Shown here piece after piece: positions 17,804-26,000 of a stretch of DNA of 46,321 nt. The position numbers and the translations under genes were made by a program. The stretch's first letter is position 1; each line of letters begins with the position of its first letter. The stretch lies in the NCBI RefSeq assembly GCF_000317245.1, contig NZ_AJLJ01000519.1, positions 1 through 46,321 of the forward strand. The letters are read 5' to 3'. The DNA is from Fischerella muscicola SAG 1427-1 = PCC 73103 (GTDB lineage Bacteria; Cyanobacteriota; Cyanobacteriia; Cyanobacteriales; Nostocaceae). The notes under the pieces are model-generated. The model had not been told where the DNA came from. It saw only the letters and a list, made by a program, of their open reading frames with translations, and ran no database searches.

Positions 17804-19069
17804 CTAAAATTTGTAGCCAAAAAATGAAAAGTAAAGCTCCGAAAGGCTTTCAGCGATTGAGTTTTCCCAGTTTGACACAAGAGGGTTATCCATAGCGGTG
17901 CGTTTCATTTTTTGACGGAGACTACGTTTGTAAGTTTTTTCACAGTTAAGGGCATTAAGAGCAAAGCGTCTTAAAAGAGCAAAATTCTGAGGACTGTGGA
18001 AAGAACGAATGCGACAAGCATCTTCAGCAAAGGTACAGTCGAGAGTCCAATGAGCTTCGTTTTCAATACCCCAATGTTTGCGGATAGCTCGACCAATAAG
18101 TTGAGCATCGTTGTGTAAAGAAGTCAAATAAAACTGAACTTCGCGGGTAGTTTTGTTCCAAAGATGACGCACACGAACAACCATGACCAGGCTTTGTAAT
18201 CCTGCCCAGATCTTGGGTTGATAAAGCTGACCAATCGCCGCAACGGGTACAGTCCAAACTTCACGAATTTCTATGCGATGATGAGCTTTCTCAATTCGTT
18301 TGTCATAGCTGACATCAACGCCTCGGAAATTATTGGCTTTCTCAGTTTCAAACCATTGCTGGATTTGAGAATAGAGAGTGGGATGATTAGCCTTGAGTGC
18401 CAGGACATAATTAGCTTTCTTATCGATAATCTGTTTGGCGATTTCGGTTTGTGTCCCCATCGCGTCAATGGTGATGATAGCGCCAGTAATATCTAGTAAC
18501 TGTAATAATGCTGGAATCGCCGTAATTTCATTGGATTTATCTTCTACTTTCACTTGTGCCAACACCAAACGTTGTTCACTTGCCCAGGCACTTATGACGT
18601 GGAGTGCGCTTTGACCGTGATTTCGGTCATAAGAACCTCTGATGGTCTTTCCATCTATGGGGATAATCTCTCCTCCCATCGAACCCACTAAAGTTTCCAC
18701 CCATTGCAGAAAACATCGATTTAATGCTTCTGGATCGATGAATTCAAATACCCGACGGAAGGTGTCATCCGATGGAATGCCGTTTGGTAATACTAAAAAC
18801 TCTTCTAACCACTGTTGCTTACTGATGCCGTAATTCTCGATGTCTTCCCACCCCTGCGCTCCTGCAATGATTGCCAAAATTGCAATTACTAAGATGTCTT
18901 GGAGTTGATGTTTTTTGGTTCGATCTACTCTCGGGTATTTGATATCCCCAAAATGCTCCACTAAACTCTGTTGAATACTGCCGATGTCTTCTATTTCTTT
19001 TGACTTTCGCTCTTCACGTGCGTTTTGAAGTCCATCCGCAGATTTTGTTTCAAAGCCCTGTGACATCAA
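17804..19069 (-). CDS. ISAs1-family transposase
   Basis: This DDE transposase of the ISAs1 family inserts and excises the element that carries it. The 421-residue protein has the family's N-terminal DUF4338-like region with QDILVIAILAIIAGAQGW. The catalytic Asp139 is in PIDGKTIRGS, the second Asp202 in TIDAMGTQ, and the Glu lies in the HWGIENEAHW block near residue 336. It has no internal stop or frameshift, so it may be functional. The last 30 residues depart from the usual ISAs1 ending and may be read-through into the element end. It lies between the DISARM promoter region and a 5'-truncated transport gene, and seems to have disrupted the latter. Confidence 0.9.
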   Translation of the reverse strand: MMSQGFETKSADGLQNAREERKSKEIEDIGSIQQSLVEHFGDIKYPRVDRTKKHQLQDILVIAILAIIAGAQGWEDIENYGISKQQWLEEFLVLPNGIPSDDTFRRVFEFIDPEALNRCFLQWVETLVGSMGGEIIPIDGKTIRGSYDRNHGQSALHVISAWASEQRLVLAQVKVEDKSNEITAIPALLQLLDITGAIITIDAMGTQTEIAKQIIDKKANYVLALKANHPTLYSQIQQWFETEKANNFRGVDVSYDKRIEKAHHRIEIREVWTVPVAAIGQLYQPKIWAGLQSLVMVVRVRHLWNKTTREVQFYLTSLHNDAQLIGRAIRKHWGIENEAHWTLDCTFAEDACRIRSFHSPQNFALLRRFALNALNCEKTYKRSLRQKMKRTAMDNPLVSNWENSIAESLSELYFSFFGYKF

Positions 19070-19152
19070 CTTGACTCCTGAAGATTTTCGGACAACAGCA
19101 TTGAAGTCTTCTCATTGATCTTGTTCTAAAGTCAAGTGCATTTTTTACACCT

Positions 19153-19743
19153 TTGTTTATGCTGATTTTATTTAATTTGTCAAGTTCACTCTATACTCAA
19201 TTAGATGAGCTTACCCTGGATGGAGGAACCACAAATTATAGCCTACGTAATAGCTTCAAATTAATCAAAGCTAATCATAAGAATTTTGTGATGGTAGGAG
19301 CAAATAGCCTTTTCACAGATGAAACACTTCTGCTAGGTGAAGATGTTGTAAATCGTTTAGTGGTGGCTAGTCCCTGGATACAAACAACAGTTTCTCAATC
19401 TAATTTTGCTAAGAAAGCCAAAGAATTATGGCAAGGTAGAGAAATTAGTCCTTGGGCTGTGACAGCTTATGATGCTGCTGAAGTCTTAATTCAAGCCTTA
19501 TTAGATATAAATGATAACCCAACACGTCTAAAGGTACGAGATACCTTGCTAAAGGATGGATTTAAAGCTTATGGGGCTGATAAGAAAAATCCAATCGAGT
19601 TTGACAAGGGGAATCGTAAAATGAAGGATAAAGTTGATTTAGCCAAAATTGTCAATTCCACTTGTTCTGAGTTTGGTTACAGTTTTGTTCCTGAAGAATA
19701 TAAAGAGGAGCAAATCAAACAGTTAGAAAGTAGCTGCAACTGA
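19153..19743 (+). pseudogene. 5'-truncated type 1 periplasmic substrate-binding protein
   Basis: The 196 residues match the C-terminal part of Leu/Ile/Val-type (type 1 periplasmic binding fold) receptors as found in cyanobacteria. The blocks are SLRNSFKLIKAN, NRLVVASPW, AKELWQG, AVTAYDAAEVLIQAL and the final KAYGADKKNPIEFDKGNRK. A complete receptor is about 350-450 residues, so the N-terminal lobe and signal peptide are gone. The only start is a TTG and there is no ribosome site, so it is probably not expressed. The break is within about 80 bp of the start of the adjacent ISAs1 transposase, which suggests the insertion removed the 5' part. It could instead be the tail of a fused signalling protein. 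Confidence 0.7.
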
Positions 19744-19831
19744 TAATTTATTACTATGACTGAAACATACAGAAAGTCTGAATTGAGATAGCTAGTGTTT
19801 CGCAACAGCGATGCTTAATATTGGCTCTTGT

Positions 19832-20176
19832 TCAAAAATCCAAAGCAGAGATCGCGTTTTGCTTCTGCTTCTCAGTTACCCCCAAATAACGCTCCAACGC
19901 TGCTAAAGTCCGATGCCCCGATATTTCCTGAATGTGGCGCAACGGTATCCCCGCATCGCTCATCCTGGTTAACGCAGTCCTCCGAAAGCTGTGCGTACTC
20001 ACCCCCTCAATCCCCAACCGCACACAGGTATCTCTGAGGATTTTATCAGCACTCACCTTGTGGATATGCCCCAACCCATGCCGCCCAGGAAACAAAAACT
20101 CCTTGCGTCGGTTGGGGTTGTACTCTTCTAATACTAATCCGCGTTCTAAAACGTAATTCTCAAATGTGGAAAATTC
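19832..20176 (-). pseudogene. C-terminal remnant of a tyrosine recombinase/integrase
   Basis: Phage-type integrases cut and rejoin DNA through a tyrosine. This remnant keeps the C-terminal catalytic block: FLFPGRHGLGHIHK, then HSFRRTALTRM (His and Arg), GHRTLAALERYLG with the nucleophilic Tyr, and a natural stop. The frame continues upstream to about 20176, where it runs into the tail of an IS630 transposase, so the N-terminal two thirds and the first catalytic Arg are lost. It is evidence that an integrative element once lay between the two clusters. No attachment site could be identified. Confidence 0.75.
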
Positions 20177-20349
20177 GTAAGTGAACGTAATCTTTCTGGC
20201 ATATCCATTAATTCTCTAAGCCCTTGGCACAGGGTATCAATAACGTCATGCATTGAATCAAACACTCTGTTGTAGAAATGCTTTTCGCGTACCTCCTCCC
20301 AGATATGCTCGACTGGATTTAGCTCTGCACTACGAGGCGGTTGGGGAAT
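20146..20349 (-). pseudogene. IS630-family transposase C-terminal remnant
   Basis: About 67 residues of an IS630 transposase end are present: PPRSAELNPVEHIWEEVREK (with the catalytic Glu), NRVFDSMHDVIDTLCQGLREL and RSLTNFPHL. The open frame continues to a Met at 20511, but residues 1-54 are encoded by the MITE-like element abutting it at 20350, so that longer frame is a chimera. The remnant overlaps the truncated recombinase at its other end, which makes a nested set of insertions. Confidence 0.75.
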
Positions 20350-20584
20350 TGGCGTAGATATAGCCAAGCTGTAACGAGGGGCAAGTAGTATAAAATCTCC
20401 GTTTGTAGTATGCAGTAACATAGCTAAAATCCTTATTCTTTCGTGACAAGATTGTGGTAACTTTGGTTGATTGAAAGCGATAATGGTTGAAATAATTTGA
20501 GGTCTAGCCATAGCTGAAAAGGATATACAGCAATGATTCCAGACTTACTTTGCCCCTTGTAACAGCTTGGCTATATCTACGCCA
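20350..20584. mobile_element. MITE-like element with terminal inverted repeats
   Basis: The ends are 23-bp perfect inverted repeats (20350-20372 and 20562-20584). They extend inward a further 11 bp with two mismatches (GAGGGGCA versus AAGGGGCA). Length is 235 bp with no complete gene. A partial frame inside (MARPQIISTIIAFNQPK) could be the start of the parent transposase. It abuts an IS630 transposase remnant and lies next to the orthocaspase 3' end. Confidence 0.65.
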
Positions 20585-20674
20585 TGATGCAAGACAGATA
20601 CCGTTGACTAAATATTTCTGAACACCTTGAAAAAGTCCAAGCCTCGTCCACTTGTATTTATGCAGTGTATTTTT

Positions 20675-22948
20675 TTAAGCAACAACTTCAAATGGAATCG
20701 ACATCACGGCTAACTTGGTAGTATCACTGCCACGAGTGTTTGGGGGAAGCTGCATATTTTCATTGCTATTTGCCCCGCGTGTACCTCTATCTAAATCATC
20801 TAGCAAACTATTAGTTAAATCTAAAAACTCGTCTCCGGTAATATCGGGGATAGGACTGCGTTGATCGCCTATTCCTCTAGTATTTGCTAATGTTTTGATG
20901 ACATCTAAAAAACCACGTAACGGTTCAGTACTGGCAATAATCAGGGCTTCTGCAAAACCTAGTGGTTCGGAAATATCAAAAGTAGTAGGTTGTTCTCCTG
21001 GTTCAGGCGGTCGAGGAATCGAAAATTGTTTTTTTGGTGGGACTAAAATTGCATCTTCTGACCTGTCATAAGGGAAAAGAATATCCATTTTACCGGTGCT
21101 ATCTATGCCTAAAATACTAACGTGGAGGGGAACAGATTCATTATTTTGAATTTGGAAAGCTATACTGATGCCTACGGGCAATTTTGCTACACCTGAATCA
21201 GAAAAGTTGATTGGTTGGCTGGGTTTGGGAGAATTTGCAACTCCAGTATTTTGTTTAAAACCACGAGTTGTGAAAGTTTCGGCGAGTAGTTTTTGACTAC
21301 CAGCAACAACTATTGAGGCAGTTATACTTATTTTTGATGTATTTTTGTTGCCAAGTATATCTTTAACAATTCTGGCTGCTAAAAATGATTTTAGCTTTGG
21401 TCGTAAACGTTCCACAGCACTAGTTACTGATTCATCTGCATTGCCAAAGGAACTGGAAATAATTCCATCCAATGTTGGCGAAAATACTCCGAAACTACCG
21501 ACAACAGGCAAGTTTGCTATGCGTTTTTGTTGTAGTTCTTGGTATTTAGCTTGAGTCATACGACCAAAGATATAATGTACTTCATTTTGTCCTAATGACA
21601 GTACTTCTATACGGTTAATAGCCTGTAGTGCTTGTTTAGCTTGTTTGATGGTGTTGCTATCCAAAGAACTGTCATCTAGCCCAATTTTTAAAGTTAAATC
21701 TTTGGGGATGGTGCGGATACGTTCTTGCAAAAGTGTTCCTTTCTGTAATTGATTGCGTGGGGTGTTAACTAATTTGCCTTTAGCTATCAATCCTTGACGA
21801 GATGAAATTTGCACTTTTCCCCGTCCTTCACCATTTGCATCTACTACTGTCAAAACAGCTTTTTCATTAAATCCTTCTATGCTTTGCGAAGGTGTACCTC
21901 CCAACCATAAATTTACTTCATCGCCATTAATATCGGTGACAACAGCCTCAGCCGGAACTGCTTTGAGGGTGGAATGATAGATTGATGCATTTGAATTTTC
22001 TGACAAATTTTGTTCTATATCTGGTACTTGACTATCACCACCTCCTTGATGCCAAATAATTTCTTTAGTGTTTTCACGAACATTGACAAAAGTTTTACTA
22101 AAAGATTCATCTCCTATTTGTTGCCAAAGATATTGAGTTAAAGCGTAGGTAAAAGCTCCAGAACTAAAGTCACTTGTTATGGCTTCCAGGGCTTCTTGGT
22201 CGCGTTTAGCAGCAGTAATTACAATACCTTTGGCTACATTTTTTCTACGTTTGCTGATAAACTCTTGTTCTGAGAGTCCGGTTTTAGCTAGCAATTTACT
22301 TTGTTGTTTATACTCTTCGGGACTGGGCAAATATTTGCTTCCGCCATCGCGAGAACGTACTACTAAATTACCTCGTTTGGTTGCACCAGAGTAGCAACAA
22401 TCTAGGACGACGGTGACATTTTTAGTGTTTAACGCATACATGAGTAAAAACAAAGTATGTCCCATAATATCTTGCACTACACCACCATTAGGAGGTAAGG
22501 AACTATCAACGGGAACAAGGGTACCGTTAATTCCATCCGGTGTATCACGGTGTTTATCTTGTACTAGTGAACCATGTCCAGAATAGTGGAATACTACAAC
22601 ATCGCCGGGTTTAGCTTGGTTAATTAAATGTTGTTCAAATGCTTCTAATATGCTTTGGCGTGTTGCTTGTGCATTAGTTAAAGTTAAAATATCTGTGTTT
22701 TGAAAACCAAAGCGATGAGTTAATAATTCGCGTTGCAATAAAACATCATTTTCGCAACCTCCTAATCCTGGGATACCATTTTTATACTCGTCAATTCCTA
22801 CCAGTAATGCTAATTTGCGGGGAGTATTCTGTGCTAGAACTTTGGCATATTGTTGGGATTGGCGCATGATATCTAATTGGCTGATACCAACTGTTGCTAA
22901 AGCAGAACTAGCGAATTGTAGAAATTGGCGGCGTTTAATATGTGTCAT
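20675..22948 (-). CDS. Orthocaspase (peptidase C14) with Tat signal
   Basis: Clan CD cysteine protease of the bacterial caspase-like family, which cleaves after basic residues in characterised cyanobacterial members. The 757-residue protein opens with a twin-arginine signal (KRRQFLQFASS), predicting export to the periplasm. The p20-like domain spans about residues 43-330, with His125 in HYSGHG and Cys185 in DCCYSG, so the dyad is intact. Residues 330-560 have no fold I recognise. A DUF4384-like beta domain (VPLHVSILGID...ILFPYD) lies at about 600-690. It is the last gene of the minus-strand protease cluster and has a copy of the shared 36-bp motif 74 bp upstream, so it is probably regulated with the CHAT genes. 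Confidence 0.88.
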   Translation of the reverse strand: MTHIKRRQFLQFASSALATVGISQLDIMRQSQQYAKVLAQNTPRKLALLVGIDEYKNGIPGLGGCENDVLLQRELLTHRFGFQNTDILTLTNAQATRQSILEAFEQHLINQAKPGDVVVFHYSGHGSLVQDKHRDTPDGINGTLVPVDSSLPPNGGVVQDIMGHTLFLLMYALNTKNVTVVLDCCYSGATKRGNLVVRSRDGGSKYLPSPEEYKQQSKLLAKTGLSEQEFISKRRKNVAKGIVITAAKRDQEALEAITSDFSSGAFTYALTQYLWQQIGDESFSKTFVNVRENTKEIIWHQGGGDSQVPDIEQNLSENSNASIYHSTLKAVPAEAVVTDINGDEVNLWLGGTPSQSIEGFNEKAVLTVVDANGEGRGKVQISSRQGLIAKGKLVNTPRNQLQKGTLLQERIRTIPKDLTLKIGLDDSSLDSNTIKQAKQALQAINRIEVLSLGQNEVHYIFGRMTQAKYQELQQKRIANLPVVGSFGVFSPTLDGIISSSFGNADESVTSAVERLRPKLKSFLAARIVKDILGNKNTSKISITASIVVAGSQKLLAETFTTRGFKQNTGVANSPKPSQPINFSDSGVAKLPVGISIAFQIQNNESVPLHVSILGIDSTGKMDILFPYDRSEDAILVPPKKQFSIPRPPEPGEQPTTFDISEPLGFAEALIIASTEPLRGFLDVIKTLANTRGIGDQRSPIPDITGDEFLDLTNSLLDDLDRGTRGANSNENMQLPPNTRGSDTTKLAVMSIPFEVVA

Positions 22949-23021
22949 AAGATTCTGGATGTTTAATTAAATGTCAATGATGTCAGGCTTTGTACTCTGA
23001 TACTTTAGTTGCATCAAAGTA

Positions 23022-23056
23022 GTATATTTCTAGCTGTTGGGAGGATATGCCAAAAA
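23022..23056 (-). promoter_or_regulatory. Shared 36-bp motif, copy A
   Basis: Read on the minus strand it is TTTTGGCATATCCTC, ten variable bases, then AGAAATATA. It lies 74 bp upstream of the orthocaspase start and just after the stop of the first giant TPR-CHAT gene. It matches copies B, C and D with identical spacing. The -35-like TTGGCA is visible, but the spacing to any -10 is not that of a standard promoter. Confidence 0.55.
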
Positions 23057-23061
23057 TCAGG

Positions 23062-26000
23062 CTAAAATTTGGCAGGAGTCCAATCACCAGAAGGGATAAA
23101 AGCAGCCCAGTAAAATGGATGTTGATATTCTTGGGACTTCAACATTTCTAATTGCGTCTGTCGCAAGGCTTCGGAACGTCCCTCATTTTGGATTAGTTGC
23201 TGGTAATATTTCACCATTAGTTCTTTTGTACCTACATCGCTGACATTCCATAAACTAATTAGTTGACTCTGGACACCAGCTATCACAAAAGCACGACGTA
23301 AACCATACACCCCTTCGCCATTGGTTGTGTTACCTACGCCAGTCTGACAGGCGGAAAGTACGACTAATTTAGTACCTGATAAATTTAAGGAAGATGCTTC
23401 TAATGCAGTTAGTACACCATCTTCATCACCACTGCGACGGTTGTTAAACCCAGCTAAAGCAATACCGGAACGTAATAGGGGATTTTCCAGGTTTCTACTC
23501 ACTCGCTGTCTAGAACCAGGTTTGACGATGATTCCCCGATTTCCCACGGCTAAATCATAAGTATCGGGAATTTCTATTTTTTCGTCAGTTAAAAAGAAGC
23601 CGTGGGTAGCGATATGGAGAATGCTAGGCGATCGCATTTGTTTGAGGGCGTTTTCTGTGGCTTGATTTCCTGTTAACAAGTTTACATTTATATCTCTTTG
23701 TTTCAGTATAGGTAAAATCGCATCTGCTTCTTGCTTTGTTCCCTGTAAGGGACTAAATGTGAGTCTGTTGATTTCTGAGGAGCGTTTTAAATCTTCTTTT
23801 GTAACTGGAGGTATAGGTGCGTTATTTACCGCATTATTAAAATCAATATTCGCCATCATCACAGGTGGTTGAACACTAGATGGCTGATTAGATAATCGCA
23901 GTAAGTCACGCGCTGTTGTTAAATAATTAATAGTATAATTTCCTACAAGATAGCGGTTATTTTCATCGACTAAGGCAGCAAAGGGAATTAAATTAAGTTG
24001 GCTGTCAGGAGAAAGTAGCAGTTTTCGCTTGTCACCCAATAGTTTGCGGATGGGTTGCATTAATTGGGTATCCAGACGACGCGCAACTGGTTTAACATCG
24101 CGGGATTTGCTTTGCAGAACTGTACCAAATTCGGCTATTTCGCGATCGATAGTTTCTGTTTCCCCTAAATCTACCCATTGAGTTGAGCCTTGGGATGTCA
24201 GAATGTAGGCAGCATAGCGAGGTTTACCATAGCGATCGCTTCGTTTTGCTCCTTTGATGTTGGTTAAGGGTTTATACTGAACAAATTCTACTAAAGCTGT
24301 ATCCGCAGGTATCAATTTTTGTACTGCTTCAATAGTTACAGGTTGGGTTGTGACGCGAAATTCCGCACTGCGTTTAGAGAGTTCTGCTTCTAAATTCTCG
24401 GCTTTAGTCTTCAGTTGGGCAATTTCTTGACGATATTGTGTATTCGTAAAGTTACTATTTCTATTGTATAAAAGTCTTGCAAGCTGGGAGTTAGTGCTGG
24501 AAAGTTCGTCAAATAATTTTTGGTTTTCTGGGGTAAGATTTTGTCGCAACCAGTTTCGACTATCGCTCTCGACATCAAGTATGCGTCCTTTGCGACGGAG
24601 GATTGTAGTTAAAGCTAGGTTTGCTGCTTGGGGGTTATTGGGTGCTGACTGGAGGTGAGAAGAAATTGCAGTATCACCTGATTCCACAAGTAACGCCATA
24701 TAATTTTGTTTTTGGCGTTCCGAACCAATGCCAAGGATAATATTGAGATTGCGATCGCCTATTTCTAAACCACGCTTTCTCAACTCAATCGCACGAGATG
24801 TATCACCTTGGGCATTGTAGTACAAAGCTTGCATCCCCAAATTATTTGCAAAATCAGGGTGTTCAGAACCAAAGATACTTTCTGTGATCTCAAGAGATTT
24901 TTGGGTGAGTTCTATTGCTTTTTGAGTGTTATCCAAAAGAAAGTATGTCCAAGCTTGGTTGCTCAGGTTAATTGCGACTTGGGTATGTTTAGTACCATAG
25001 GCTTTCTCGTAAATTGCTAAAGAACGTTGTAAGAGTTTAAGAGATTCCTGATGCTTACCCTGCACATTATATAAACTTGATAGATTATTCAAACTGAGAG
25101 CAACATCGGGATGATTGGAGCCAAATATTTTTTCTCTAATCTCTAAGGCACGTTTGATAAATGGTTCAATTTGAATATTTTCTGTTGCTTCACCGAATAT
25201 TTCTTTGTTGTAGTATAGCACCGCCAAGTTATCAAGATTCATAGCGACTTTAGGATGAAATTTGCCAAATATTTTTTCATTAATGCCTAAAGCCCGATTA
25301 TATAGAATTTCAGCTTCTCGATTATTTCCTAAATTTTCATAAATTGCCGCCATATTATTTAAATTTTGACTTATATCTGGATGCTCATTGCTAAATATTT
25401 TCTGATTTATTGTTAAAGACTTTTGAGCATAATCAAGAGCTTTTGGATAATTACCTTGTTTTTTATATAATCCAGAAAGATTATTATAACTTTGAGCAAA
25501 TAAATGATGTTCAGAACCAAATACTTTAGTGCGAATCTCCAAAGCACGCTGATATTTATCTATAGCTTCTGGAAAATTATCTAGGTCTTCATATACAAAA
25601 GCTATATTATTTAGACTTTGAGCAATAAGGTAATGTTCAAAGCCAAACTTTTTTTCATAAATTTTCAAAGCTAACTGTAATAATTTTAATGCTTCTGTGT
25701 AATTTCCTTGCTCTTTATAAAGAACAGCAATATTATTCAAAGTGTTGGCAACATCTCGATGATCAGAACCTAATAGTTGGGTGCGAATTTCTAAAGCATC
25801 TTGAAATAGTTTCAATGCTTCTGTATAGTTACCTTGTTCTTGATAGACAAATGCTAAATTATTAAGAATTAGAGCAACCCTTGGATGTTGGGAACCAAAT
25901 ACTTTCTCATTTATTAGTTTGGCACGTTTATAGTAATTAATAGATTCTTGATATTGAGCCAACTCTATATAGATACCTGCTAAATTATTCAAACTTTCAG

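Noticed and set aside
17572..17895. Plus-strand frame as the N-terminal half of the broken receptor gene
   Set aside because: It has no ATG and no recognisable receptor motif, and its later part is antisense to the transposase. Kept only as an unassigned frame.
17800..19170. Possible terminal inverted repeats of the ISAs1 element (TTTGTAGCCAAAAAATG near 17811 versus GGTGTAAAAAATG on the other strand near 19150)
   Set aside because: The match is short and A-rich, and no target duplication could be found, so the element ends are left undefined.
20146..20511. A single 121-residue protein starting at 20511
   Set aside because: The first 54 residues come from the 235-bp inverted-repeat element and the rest from an IS630 remnant, so it is a chimera of unrelated pieces.
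23022..23056. Reading the shared motif as a standard sigma-70 promoter
   Set aside because: A TTGGCA box is present, but the distance to a TATA-like box is about 21 bp, outside the usual range.
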